The notes: a model not told the origin generated them from the sequence alone. DNA of 64,000 bases from Rhodococcoides fascians A25f (GCF_000760935.2 NZ_CP049744.1:1674001-1738000), one strand, 5' to 3'; numbered from the stretch's first letter, positions 17,180 through 24,868 are shown. A program made the numbers and translations.

Positions 17180-18580
17180 GTGCTGCTTCGTTCACTGAAC
17201 CCACTCGCCGTTGCGCGGGGAGACGATATTCCCGACGCCATCACCATCGACGGAGTCTCGCTTTCTCGCGCCGACATCCTGGGTGCGGCGACCTCGGTTG
17301 CCGAACGTATCGCGCGGGCAGATCGGCTCGCGATCTACGCAACGCCGTCGGTCAAGACGGTGCTCGCGGTCGTCGGTGCCCTGATCGCTGGGGTCACCGT
17401 GGTGCCCGTTCCGCCGGACGCGGGTGTCGCCGAACGCGAGCACATCCTCCGTGACTCGGGTGCCCAGGCGTGGCTCGGCGAAGCTCCGCCCGATACCGCC
17501 GGGCTCGAGGTTCTACCGGTGCGTCAGCATGCGCGGTCGTGGCACAGCTACGCCGAACCGCAGCCATCGTCGATCGCGTTCGTGCTCTACACCTCCGGTA
17601 CCACCGGTCCACCGAAGGGCGTCCTGATCTCTCGCAGCGCAATCGCCGCCGGCCTCGACGCATTGGTGGAGGCGTGGAGCTGGACGTGGAAAGACACTGT
17701 GGTGCACGGGCTTCCGTTGTTCCATGTGCACGGTCTCATCCTCGGGGTCCTCGGCCCGCTGCGGGTCGGCAGCCCACTGATTCACACCGGTAAGCCGACT
17801 CCGGAGCTCTACGCGGCAGCGCGTGGTTCCCTCTACTTCGGGGTGCCGACGGTATGGTCGCGGGTCGCCGCCGACGAGACGTCCGCCCGAGCTCTCGCGG
17901 ACGCCCGACTGCTGGTCTCCGGCAGTGCGCCGCTTCCGGTACCGGTGTTCGAGAAGCTGCGTGAACTCACCGGCCAGGCCCCGATCGAGCGGTACGGCAT
18001 GAGCGAAACCCTCATCACCATCAGCACCCGCGCCGACGGTGAGCGTCGCCCGGGCTCGGTGGGGCTACCGGTCGCAGGCGTCGAAACCCGACTGCGCGGC
18101 GAGCAGGGCGAAATCCTGCCCCACGACGGTGAATCGATCGGTGCACTCCAGATCCGTTGCCCCATGCTGTTCGACGGCTACCTGAACAACCCGGAGGCGA
18201 CAGCGAAGACTTTCACCGAGGACGGCTGGTTCGACACCGGAGATGTCGCTCTCATCGAGCCGGACGGCTTTCATCGCATCGTCGGGCGCGCGTCGACGGA
18301 CCTGATCAAATCCGGCGGCTATCGCGTCGGCGCGGGGGAGATCGAGACGGTGCTGCTGGGGCATCCGAGCGTGGACGAGGTCGCTGTCGTCGGCTTACCG
18401 GACGACGACCTGGGCCAGCGCATCGTGGCCTTCGTCGTGGGCACCGATGTCGATGATCGGGTGCTCATCGATCTGGTGGCGACCGAGCTGTCGATTCACA
18501 AGCGGCCCCGAGAGATTCGCGTGGTCGACTCGCTGCCGCGCAATGCCATGGGCAAGGTGCAGAAGAAGTTGTTGAGCTAG
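17180..18580 (+). CDS. fadD36: Fatty acyl-CoA synthetase FadD36-like
   Basis: A 466-residue ANL-superfamily adenylating enzyme that activates a carboxylic acid to its AMP ester and then the CoA thioester. Motifs: P-loop YTSGTTGPPKGV, YGMSET, the aspartate motif DGWFDTGDVALIEPDGFHRIVGR, and the C-terminal PRNAMGKVQKK with the catalytic Lys. Starting at GTG 17180 gives MLLRSLNP, matching the MLLASLNP start of mycobacterial FadD36. The -10 TACGGT at 17168-17173 makes the message leaderless. The physiological acyl substrate is not known from sequence. Confidence 0.88.
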   Translation: MLLRSLNPLAVARGDDIPDAITIDGVSLSRADILGAATSVAERIARADRLAIYATPSVKTVLAVVGALIAGVTVVPVPPDAGVAEREHILRDSGAQAWLGEAPPDTAGLEVLPVRQHARSWHSYAEPQPSSIAFVLYTSGTTGPPKGVLISRSAIAAGLDALVEAWSWTWKDTVVHGLPLFHVHGLILGVLGPLRVGSPLIHTGKPTPELYAAARGSLYFGVPTVWSRVAADETSARALADARLLVSGSAPLPVPVFEKLRELTGQAPIERYGMSETLITISTRADGERRPGSVGLPVAGVETRLRGEQGEILPHDGESIGALQIRCPMLFDGYLNNPEATAKTFTEDGWFDTGDVALIEPDGFHRIVGRASTDLIKSGGYRVGAGEIETVLLGHPSVDEVAVVGLPDDDLGQRIVAFVVGTDVDDRVLIDLVATELSIHKRPREIRVVDSLPRNAMGKVQKKLLS

Positions 18581-18651
18581 TCGTCGCGGGAGTGGAGCCT
18601 GCGGAATGACCCAAAATGGCTCAGCGTCAGCGCGGGGTACGAGGCGGCGAT

Positions 18652-18663
18652 TAAGTTCGGGGT
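18652..18663 (+). promoter_or_regulatory. Leaderless promoter -10 for the SDR at 18664
   Basis: TAAGTT at 18652-18657 lies 6 bases before ATG 18664, and no Shine-Dalgarno precedes the start, so transcription probably begins at the A of ATG. Confidence 0.45.
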
Positions 18664-19326
18664 ATGACCTCACTCGACGGCGCACGCATTCTCGTATTCG
18701 GTGCCAGTGGTGGGCTGGGGTCCCCGATTGTCGACCAGCTCGCCGAAGCCGGTGCTCGGTTGACCGTCAGCGGTCGCAGCCTCGAGTCCTCGGATCATCA
18801 CGTGGTGAATGCCGATCTGACGCTCCCGGATTCGGGTCGCTCGGTGATCGCAGAGGCCGTCGAACACCACGGCGGTCTGGACGGGATCGTGATCGCCGCC
18901 GGTGTCGTGGCGTTCGGGCCGGTGACCGAAGTGGACGACGACACCGTCGACGAACTGCTGCTGCTCAACTACCTCGCGCCGCTGCGCATCATGCGCGAAG
19001 CGTTGACCACACTCGATCAGGGCGGCTTCGTCCTCAACATCAGTGCGGTGGTGGCCGACAAGCCGATGCCGAACATGGGTGCCTATTCTGCGAGCAAGGC
19101 CGCGGTGAGTGCGCTGCTGAAAAGTGTTCGCACAGAAGCCCGTAAGTCGAAGATCAGGATCGTCGATGTGCGGCCACCGCACACCGAGACCGGCTTGGCC
19201 ACTCGGCCGATCGCCGGGCAGGCACCGAAACTGCCACAGGGGCTGACCCCGGAGTCGGTGGCAGCGCGCATCGTCGCGGCCATCACCGACGACGAGACCG
19301 ACGTCGGCGCGGACCAGTTCTCGTAG
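18664..19326 (+). CDS. Short-chain dehydrogenase/reductase
   Basis: A 220-residue SDR oxidoreductase. The N-terminal Rossmann motif is VFGASGGLG (a GxxGGxG variant), and the active-site pair YSASKAA (Tyr-x3-Lys) is present with an upstream Ser in NISAVVA. It is slightly shorter than classical 250-residue SDRs at the C-terminus. Substrate unknown. It opens the accessory block and is followed by the sulfur leader peptide on the same strand. Confidence 0.85.
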   Translation: MTSLDGARILVFGASGGLGSPIVDQLAEAGARLTVSGRSLESSDHHVVNADLTLPDSGRSVIAEAVEHHGGLDGIVIAAGVVAFGPVTEVDDDTVDELLLLNYLAPLRIMREALTTLDQGGFVLNISAVVADKPMPNMGAYSASKAAVSALLKSVRTEARKSKIRIVDVRPPHTETGLATRPIAGQAPKLPQGLTPESVAARIVAAITDDETDVGADQFS

Positions 19327-19356
19327 GCGAGACGTTCCTAGGCTATTGTCGGCTTC

Positions 19357-19449
19357 GTGACCGAGACACATGTGACCGACGCAGCCAGAAGGCTCGTTCG
19401 TCGTCGCACCATCGACTTCGGTCTCGTCTGCACCTCCTCCTGTTCGTAA
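19357..19449 (+). CDS. Cysteine-containing leader peptide upstream of the sulfur operon
   Basis: A 30-residue frame from GTG 19357 to TAA 19447. The peptide is Arg-rich in the middle (ARRLVRRRTIDFGL) and ends VCTSSCS. This form, a basic RRRxIDxxxV stretch followed by Cys near the stop, is that of the actinobacterial leader peptides found upstream of sulfur-assimilation genes, where ribosome stalling at Cys codons relieves attenuation. TATTGT at 19344-19349 is 7 bases before the GTG and there is no Shine-Dalgarno, so the uORF is probably leaderless. It lies 81 bases before the OsmC gene. Confidence 0.65.
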   Translation: MTETHVTDAARRLVRRRTIDFGLVCTSSCS

Positions 19450-19530
19450 CAGTCGATCGAACCCATTCCCGACGGGCTTTTTGCGCTCCTCGGGTAGTTC
19501 CGGCAACCCTCGAATCGAACAGGAATTCTC
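19450..19530 (+). promoter_or_regulatory. Candidate cysteine-responsive attenuator region
   Basis: The gap between leader-peptide stop and OsmC start can fold as GAAC/GTTC (19459-19462 with 19497-19500) enclosing CCCGA/TCGGG (19468-19472 with 19490-19494). A T5 run (19478-19482) lies inside and AGGAA just before the OsmC ATG is the ribosome-binding site. Stems are short, so the structure is a proposal. Confidence 0.4.
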
Positions 19531-20043
19531 ATGACCACATCTGTTTCTCATCTCGGCGGCGTCATCGCTGCCACCGATGACGCCGTACAGGCCGACGCGA
19601 AGAACGCCCAGGTCGTCTTTCGTGGTTCGGCCACCGCACACGACGCCGTCGCCAGCACCGTCACACTCGGCAAGTACAGCGTCGAGGTCGACGAGCCGCC
19701 GGCCCTCGGCGGGGAGAACAAGGCCGCCAATCCCGTGGAGTACTACCTCGCGTCGCTGCTTTCCTGCCAGGTGGTCACCTATCGCGTCTGGGCCGAGAAG
19801 CTGGGCATAATCGTCGACGACATCAGCGCAAAGGCCGAGGGAGATCTCGACGTGCGCGGATTCTTCGGGTTCGACGACGCGGTGCGCCCAGGGTTCGGCG
19901 AGGTGCGCGTTGTCGTCACGGTCACGGGGCCGGAGACGCGGGAACGGTACGAGGAGCTGCAACAGGCCGTCGACGATCACTGCCCGGTGCTGGATCTGAC
20001 GCGCAATCCCACCCCGATCCACACCGTTCTCGAAACGGCCTGA
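19531..20043 (+). CDS. OsmC-family protein
   Basis: A 170-residue OsmC/Ohr-fold protein. The two conserved redox cysteines are present, in LLSCQVVTYR (about residue 80) and DHCPVLD (about 152), so thiol peroxidase or related thiol chemistry is possible. ATG 19531 has AGGAA 6-7 bases upstream. It is the first gene of an operon with the MetY-type sulfhydrylase (4-base gap) and a CoA-binding protein, and is preceded by a cysteine leader peptide. A role in thiol or sulfide handling linked to the next enzyme is inferred. Confidence 0.85.
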   Translation: MTTSVSHLGGVIAATDDAVQADAKNAQVVFRGSATAHDAVASTVTLGKYSVEVDEPPALGGENKAANPVEYYLASLLSCQVVTYRVWAEKLGIIVDDISAKAEGDLDVRGFFGFDDAVRPGFGEVRVVVTVTGPETRERYEELQQAVDDHCPVLDLTRNPTPIHTVLETA

Positions 20044-20047
20044 GGTC

Positions 20048-21346
20048 ATGAGCGAACGGACATTCGGCCTACGTACCAGAGCAATTCACGCCGGAGCAAG
20101 GCCTGATCCTTCCACCGGTTCGCGTGCTGTGCCGATCTATCAGACGGCGAGCTACGTGTTCGAGAATTCCTCGGACGCAGGCGATCTGTTCGCTCTGCAG
20201 AAGTACGGCAACGTCTACAGCCGTATCGGCAATCCGACCGTCGCCGCCTTCGAGGAGCGCATCGCGAGCCTCGAAGGCGGCATCGGAGCGGTCGCGTTCG
20301 CCAGTGGGTTGGCGGCCGAGTTCGCGGTGTTCGCTGCTCTCGCGGGCACCGGGGACCACATCGTCGCGGCGGCCGGTCTCTACGGCGGCACGGTGACCCA
20401 ACTCGACGTCACACTCCGCCGGTTCGGTGTCGAGACCACGTTCGTTCCGGGCACCGATCCAGCGGATTATGCTGCTGCGGTCACGGATTCGACCAAACTG
20501 ATCTACGCCGAGATCATCGGCAACCCGTCGGGGGAGATCGCCGACCTCGAGGGTCTCGCCGCCGTTGCGCACGAGCACGGAATCCCGTTGGTGATCGACG
20601 CGACGATGGCGACCCCGTGGCTGAGCAGGCCCATCGAGTTCGGTGCCGACATCGTGATCCACTCGGCGACGAAATTTCTCGGCGGGCACGGTTCGACGCT
20701 GGGGGGAGTGGTGGTCGAATCCGGTCGATTCGACTGGGGCTCTGGCAAATTCCCGCAGATGACCGAGCCGGTGGCCTCGTACGGGGGCCTGTCGTGGTGG
20801 GGAAACTTCGGCGAGTACGGCTTTCTGACCAAGCTGCGCAGCGAGCAACTGCGCGACATCGGTGGTGCATTGGCACCGCAGTCGGCCTTCACCCTGATCC
20901 AGGGTGTCGAGACGTTGCCGCAGCGTATGGACGCACATGTCGCCAATGCCCGAGCGGTCGCCGAGTGGCTGGAACAGGATCCGCGCATCGACTACGTGAG
21001 ATGGGCTGGGCTACACAGTCACCCGCATCACGATCGATCCGAGAGATATCTGCCCGCCGGGCCCGGTGCGGTGTTCGCCTTCGGAATCGACGGGGGTCGC
21101 GACGCCGGTCAGACGTTCGTCGAAGGTGTTCGAGTTGCCAGCCATGTCGCCAACATCGGCGACGTGCGTACCCTCGTGATTCACCCGGCCAGCACCACCC
21201 ACCGGCAGCTGACCGACGATCAACTCCGCGGAGCGGGTGTCGGCCCGGAATTGATCCGCATCAGCGTCGGACTCGAAGACATCGAGGACATTCTCTGGGA
21301 TCTGGATCAGGCCCTGACGCTGGCAACCGGAAAGGCACGCTCGTGA
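20048..21346 (+). CDS. metY: O-acetylhomoserine/O-acetylserine sulfhydrylase (MetY type)
   Basis: A 432-residue PLP enzyme of the Cys/Met metabolism family that substitutes the acetyl group of O-acetylhomoserine with sulfide to give homocysteine. The PLP lysine is in HSATKFLGGHGSTLGG; upstream YGNVYSRIGNPT and DATMATPWL are conserved family motifs. Length fits MetY (about 430) rather than MetB or MetC (about 390). It follows OsmC by 4 bases and its stop overlaps the next start by 4 bases (GTGA). A cysteine-sensing leader upstream fits a role in direct sulfhydrylation. Confidence 0.9.
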   Translation: MSERTFGLRTRAIHAGARPDPSTGSRAVPIYQTASYVFENSSDAGDLFALQKYGNVYSRIGNPTVAAFEERIASLEGGIGAVAFASGLAAEFAVFAALAGTGDHIVAAAGLYGGTVTQLDVTLRRFGVETTFVPGTDPADYAAAVTDSTKLIYAEIIGNPSGEIADLEGLAAVAHEHGIPLVIDATMATPWLSRPIEFGADIVIHSATKFLGGHGSTLGGVVVESGRFDWGSGKFPQMTEPVASYGGLSWWGNFGEYGFLTKLRSEQLRDIGGALAPQSAFTLIQGVETLPQRMDAHVANARAVAEWLEQDPRIDYVRWAGLHSHPHHDRSERYLPAGPGAVFAFGIDGGRDAGQTFVEGVRVASHVANIGDVRTLVIHPASTTHRQLTDDQLRGAGVGPELIRISVGLEDIEDILWDLDQALTLATGKARS

Positions 21347-21828
21347 GTGAACGCACCTGGCAGGGCCCGTCCGCCCAAGAGCGTCAGCGCATTCTGCGGG
21401 AAACCAGGACGGTGGCAATCGTCGGTGCGTCCAAGAACCCCTCGCGGGCATCCTATTTCGTCAATCGGTATCTGTCGTCGACGAGCAACTACGAGATCTT
21501 TCTCGTCAATCCGACGATCACCGAGATCGAAGGAACAACGGTCTATCCGACGCTCGCCGACCTGCCGAAACCGCCGGATCTGGTCGACGTCTTCCGCAAG
21601 TACGACGACCTTCCTGCGGTGCTTGCCGAAACCATTGCAGCGCAGGCGAAGACGATCTGGCTCCAGCTGGGGTTGTGGCACGAGCAGGTGGCCCACGACG
21701 CCGAAGCCGCCGGATCGAACGTCGTCATGGATCGCTGCCTCAAGATCGAACACGCGCGATTCCACGGTGGATTGCATCTGGCCGGATTCGATACGGGAGT
21801 GATCGATTCGCGTCGTACACGGGGGTAG
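21343..21828 (+). CDS. CoA-binding domain protein (YccU-like)
   Basis: A 161-residue single-domain CoA-binding (Rossmann-like) protein. The nucleotide-binding start VAIVGASKNPSRASYFVNRYL and WLQLGLWHEQ are conserved in the YccU family, as is the Cys of VVMDRCLKIEH near residue 130. Biochemical role is not established. The GTG start overlaps the metY stop by 4 bases, so translation is coupled and it is the last gene of the sulfur operon. The family is often found beside MetY-type genes. Confidence 0.85.
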   Translation: MSERTWQGPSAQERQRILRETRTVAIVGASKNPSRASYFVNRYLSSTSNYEIFLVNPTITEIEGTTVYPTLADLPKPPDLVDVFRKYDDLPAVLAETIAAQAKTIWLQLGLWHEQVAHDAEAAGSNVVMDRCLKIEHARFHGGLHLAGFDTGVIDSRRTRG

Positions 21829-21842
21829 GCGAGCCGCACGCC

Positions 21843-22544
21843 TCACCACGTCAGGACGGTGTTGTCCTCGAACACCAGTCCGGTGGGTCCATCGGCGTCG
21901 AGGGTGGCGAGCCGAATCGCAACGGCCGCACCCTCGTCCGGCGATCGTGTTCCGCGGAATCCGTTGAAGTCGGTGGCGACGTGCCCGGGGGCTGCTCCGT
22001 TCACCTTGATCGGGGTATCGGCAAGGTCTCGGGCGTAGTGAACGGTGAGGGCGTTCAGGGCGGTCTTCGAGCTCGAATACGCCATCGACGGCGTGCCCAC
22101 CCATGCACCGTCCTCGCCGATGGAACCGCGCTTGCTGGTGACGTTGACGATCCGACCGGCCGGGGACTTTCTCAGTAGCGGCAGGAATGCGTTGGTCACA
22201 TCGACGACGGCAAAGACATTGACGTCATACACCTTTCGCAGATCCGACGAACTCTCCTCGGTAGGGCGGTGATACCCGACGTTGACGCCGGCGTTGTTGA
22301 TCAGAGCGTCGAGGTGGCCCACTTCGGTGTCGATGTGTCGGACGGCCTCGTCGATGTCGTCGGTCGAGGTGACGTCGAGCCGAATCGGGCGTATGTCTCC
22401 GTCGATCCCGGTGGCCGCTGTGACGCCCCCGGCGAGATCTCGCGAGCCCAAGTAGACGACAAAGCCCTGGGCGGCGAGGCCGCGGACGATGGCAAGGCCG
22501 ATGCCTCGGTTGGCACCCGTGACGAGAGCGGTGTGTGTTGTCAT
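21843..22544 (-). CDS. Short-chain dehydrogenase/reductase, divergent from MarR regulator
   Basis: A 233-residue classical SDR. NAD(P)-binding motif TGANRGIG at residues 8-15, NNAG, catalytic Ser in NVTSKRG and YSSSK (Tyr-x3-Lys). Start ATG 22544 lies inside the first of two identical palindromes, and CATTGT on the minus strand 6 bases upstream is a possible -10. Substrate unknown. Convergent with the CoA-binding gene, and divergent from the MarR gene, which likely represses it. Confidence 0.85.
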   Translation of the reverse strand: MTTHTALVTGANRGIGLAIVRGLAAQGFVVYLGSRDLAGGVTAATGIDGDIRPIRLDVTSTDDIDEAVRHIDTEVGHLDALINNAGVNVGYHRPTEESSSDLRKVYDVNVFAVVDVTNAFLPLLRKSPAGRIVNVTSKRGSIGEDGAWVGTPSMAYSSSKTALNALTVHYARDLADTPIKVNGAAPGHVATDFNGFRGTRSPDEGAAVAIRLATLDADGPTGLVFEDNTVLTW

Positions 22545-22582
22545 GTCAACACAATGCACCCGGTTGTGTTGTCATGTCAACA
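22536..22582. promoter_or_regulatory. Twin palindromic operators between SDR and MarR genes
   Basis: TGTTGTCATGTCAACA occurs twice exactly, at 22536-22551 and 22567-22582, 31 bases apart (three helical turns). Each is a palindrome with arms TGTTG/CAACA. Copy 1 covers the SDR start codon; copy 2 covers the probable -35 regions of both divergent promoters. Likely binding sites of the adjacent MarR protein. Confidence 0.7.
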
Positions 22583-22591
22583 GTGGGTGGA

Positions 22592-22603
22592 TAGGCTGGC
22601 GCA
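22592..22603 (+). promoter_or_regulatory. Leaderless promoter -10 for the MarR gene
   Basis: TAGGCT at 22592-22597 is 6 bases before ATG 22604 and no Shine-Dalgarno is present. Operator copy 2 lies immediately upstream, over the expected -35. Confidence 0.5.
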
Positions 22604-23044
22604 ATGACGCTGTTGAACGAATCCGAGATGGCCCTGTGGCACGTATGGAAGCGGGCGCAGGACGCCGTGTGGACTCGCGTCACCGCGGAGATTGCGGACG
22701 AAACTGGCCTGTCGGACCAGGATTTCGCGGTTCTGACCCGAGTGCACGAGATAGGGGATGGGGTGCTGCGGCAGAGCGCCTTGGCCGCGTTGCTCGAGTG
22801 GCATCGCAGCCGGCTGTCGCACCATCTGACCCGAATGGCCGACCGCGGACTCATCACTCGACGTCAGGTCGACGGGGGAGTGAAGGTATTTCTCACCACC
22901 GCGGGTCGCGATGCCGTCGTGCGCGCTCGGCCCGTTCACGCCGAGGCGGTCCGACGGCATCTGCTCGACGCGATCCCGGTTTCCGAGCGAGCGGCATTCG
23001 AGCGAATCCTCGTCGGCCTCACGCTTTCAGCAGGCGACCGCTGA
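22604..23044 (+). CDS. MarR-family transcriptional regulator
   Basis: A 146-residue winged-helix protein of MarR type. The recognition region WHRSRLSHHLTRMADRGLITRR followed by a short wing (GGVKVFLTTAGR) is typical. N- and C-terminal helices would form the dimer. It is divergently transcribed from an SDR, separated by twin palindromes, the standard layout for autoregulation plus repression of the neighbour. The ligand is unknown. Its 3' end overlaps the convergent second SDR by 26 bases. Confidence 0.92.
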   Translation: MTLLNESEMALWHVWKRAQDAVWTRVTAEIADETGLSDQDFAVLTRVHEIGDGVLRQSALAALLEWHRSRLSHHLTRMADRGLITRRQVDGGVKVFLTTAGRDAVVRARPVHAEAVRRHLLDAIPVSERAAFERILVGLTLSAGDR

Positions 23045-23780
23045 TCACTGTTGCCAGACCGCGCGGGGCGAGGCGCACGCTGCCTGCGCTGATCCTGTTG
23101 GACAGACCGGACACGACACTGGCCGGAGTGCGACGAGAATCCAACGCGCGCAATGCCGTCGAGACAACTTGCTCGGATGTCTGAAAGTTGCCCACCGCGG
23201 CGTCTTTCGATCCCACGACGTCGAAGAACTCGGTGCGCGTCGGGCCGGGGGAGAGTGCGAGGACTTTCAACGACGAGGTGCGGTACTCGAATGCCAGAGC
23301 CTCGGTGAAGTTCAAGACGAACGCTTTTGTCGCCCCGTACACGGCCATGTTGGGCGTCGGTTGATACGCAGCGGTACTCGCCACGTTGATCAGCGCACCG
23401 GTCAAGTTCGGCAGGAATGCGTGAGTGAGGTCGACCAGCGCACTGACGTTGAGGGCGATCTCCGCGGCCACGCGCTCCGGATCCTCGTCGGCGAACCGGC
23501 CGTGCGTTCCGAAGCCAGCATTGTTGACCAGGGAAGTGGGAGTTATCCCTTTCTCGGCCAACGTGGTTCGGAGTGCTGCACCGACTCCAGGTACGCCCAG
23601 GTCCATCGCCACGACGGTGGCAGTCACGCCGTGGTCGGCCTCGATGCTACGAGCGAGCGCCTCGAGCCGATCGGCCCGCCGCGCCACGAGGACGACGTTC
23701 TCGCCGCGTGCGGCGAATCGGGTGGCGAATTCCTCGCCGAGGCCTGAGCTTGCTCCGGTGATGAGCACTGTGGAAGTCAT
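23019..23780 (-). CDS. Short-chain dehydrogenase/reductase, divergent from TetR regulator
   Basis: A 253-residue SDR of the DltE/YqjQ-like group: TGASSGLG at residues 8-15, NNAGFGTHG, and YGATKAFV (Tyr-x3-Lys) with Ser in NVASTAAY. ATG 23780 begins MTSTVLITG, just before the Rossmann motif; TACATT on the minus strand (23793-23788) is 7 bases upstream, suggesting a leaderless start. It is divergent from a TetR gene with an operator-like inverted repeat between them. Substrate unknown. Confidence 0.87.
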   Translation of the reverse strand: MTSTVLITGASSGLGEEFATRFAARGENVVLVARRADRLEALARSIEADHGVTATVVAMDLGVPGVGAALRTTLAEKGITPTSLVNNAGFGTHGRFADEDPERVAAEIALNVSALVDLTHAFLPNLTGALINVASTAAYQPTPNMAVYGATKAFVLNFTEALAFEYRTSSLKVLALSPGPTRTEFFDVVGSKDAAVGNFQTSEQVVSTALRALDSRRTPASVVSGLSNRISAGSVRLAPRGLATVISGRLLKA

Positions 23781-23798
23781 GAGCGCAAATGTAGGCAG

Positions 23799-23824
23799 TG
23801 TCAGCATTGTTGTCAATGCCAACA
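23799..23824. promoter_or_regulatory. Operator-like inverted repeat between SDR and TetR genes
   Basis: GCATTG (23804-23809), TTGT spacer, CAATGC (23814-23819), with symmetric outer TGT (23799-23801) and ACA (23822-23824). It sits just upstream of the TetR -10 and over the expected -35 regions, so it is the likely TetR binding site. Confidence 0.6.
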
Positions 23825-23829
23825 TCCCC

Positions 23830-23841
23830 TAGGGTGAGTAC
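23830..23841 (+). promoter_or_regulatory. Leaderless promoter -10 for the TetR gene
   Basis: TAGGGT at 23830-23835 is 6 bases before ATG 23842; no Shine-Dalgarno is seen. Confidence 0.5.
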
Positions 23842-24426
23842 ATGGCAACGCGGCGCTACCACCACGGTGACTTGCGGGCGGTACTGCTCGACGCGGCCGA
23901 ACGGAGCATTGCGCAGGGTGGCGTCGACGCGCTCTCGCTGCGGCAGTTGGCCAGAGATGTCGGAGTCAGTCACGCCGCCCCGGCTCGGCATTTCAGAGAC
24001 AAACAGGCATTGTTGGATGCGCTGGCGCTACACGGTTTTCAGGAGATGAACCGCCGGATGGCCGCCGCTGCGACCGGTCCCGGTGAGCTGATGTCGCGGT
24101 TTCGTGGCGTCGCACGTGCCTATCTCGGATTCGCCGTCGAGCATCCCGAACTGCTGGATGTCATGTACAGCACCAAACACCACCCCGATGCCAGCGAAGA
24201 CCTGAAAGCTGCTGCGGGCCAGAGTATGACGGCAACCGAAGCGTTGTTGAAGGACGCCATTGACGCCGGCATGATCACCGCGGCACCCACCGAAATACTC
24301 GCTCGGGTGGCGTTCGCGAGCGTGCACGGCCTCGCGGTGCTCGCCACCGGTGATCTCCTCGACGGCGTCCCCGTCGAGGATCTACTGGACGCAACCGTCG
24401 ACACCCTGATGCGCGGGTTCACCTAG
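23842..24426 (+). CDS. TetR/AcrR-family regulator
   Basis: A 194-residue regulator. The N-terminal HTH runs from YHHGDLRAVLLDAAERSI through LRQLARDVGVSHAAPARHFRDKQALLDAL, the form seen in TetR proteins with a WHG-type C-terminal domain; the C-terminal ligand domain is about 115 residues. It is divergent from an SDR with an inverted repeat between, so it probably represses that gene and itself. The TAG stop at 24424 is also the first half of the -10 of the next gene. Confidence 0.92.
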   Translation: MATRRYHHGDLRAVLLDAAERSIAQGGVDALSLRQLARDVGVSHAAPARHFRDKQALLDALALHGFQEMNRRMAAAATGPGELMSRFRGVARAYLGFAVEHPELLDVMYSTKHHPDASEDLKAAAGQSMTATEALLKDAIDAGMITAAPTEILARVAFASVHGLAVLATGDLLDGVPVEDLLDATVDTLMRGFT

Positions 24427-24436
24427 GTTGAACGGC
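24424..24436 (+). promoter_or_regulatory. Leaderless promoter -10 built on the TetR stop codon
   Basis: TAGGTT at 24424-24429 starts with the TAG stop of the TetR gene and lies 7 bases before ATG 24437. No Shine-Dalgarno precedes that ATG. Confidence 0.45.
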
Positions 24437-24868
24437 ATGACCGAATACGACCTGCAACGCTTCGTCGACGCCCAGGACCCCGTCTGGAATGCAGTGACGA
24501 AGGAACTGAAGGCGGGACGCAAGCAGACGCACTGGATGTGGTTCGTGTTCCCGCAGTTGGCGGGGCTGGGCCGCAGTGCCACTGCTCAACACTTCGGCAT
24601 CGCCGATCTGACCGAGGCGGAACTGTACTTGTCTCACGAGGTGCTGGGGCCGCGCCTGAGCAAGGCAGCTCGGCTGACCGTTGGAATCGAGGGCCGGACG
24701 ATCGACGAGATCTTCGGTTATCCGGACAATCTGAAACTGCACTCGTCCATGACCCTTTTCGCCGAAGCTACCAACGGCACGTCCGTTTTCGGCGAAGTGT
24801 TGCAAAAGTATTTCGACGGTGAATCCGATGGCGGAACACTCGACTTGCTCGACGAGCGATACCGCTAG
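24437..24868 (+). CDS. DUF1810 family protein
   Basis: A 143-residue protein of the DUF1810 family, identified by DLQRFVDAQDPVW at the N-terminus and the conserved THWMWFVFPQLAGLGRSATAQHFGI. The family is widespread in bacteria with no settled function. Length is normal. ATG 24437 is preferred to the in-frame TTG 24428 because TAGGTT lies 7 bases upstream and the family begins MTEYDLQRF. The next gene starts 10 bases after its stop. Confidence 0.88.
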   Translation: MTEYDLQRFVDAQDPVWNAVTKELKAGRKQTHWMWFVFPQLAGLGRSATAQHFGIADLTEAELYLSHEVLGPRLSKAARLTVGIEGRTIDEIFGYPDNLKLHSSMTLFAEATNGTSVFGEVLQKYFDGESDGGTLDLLDERYR

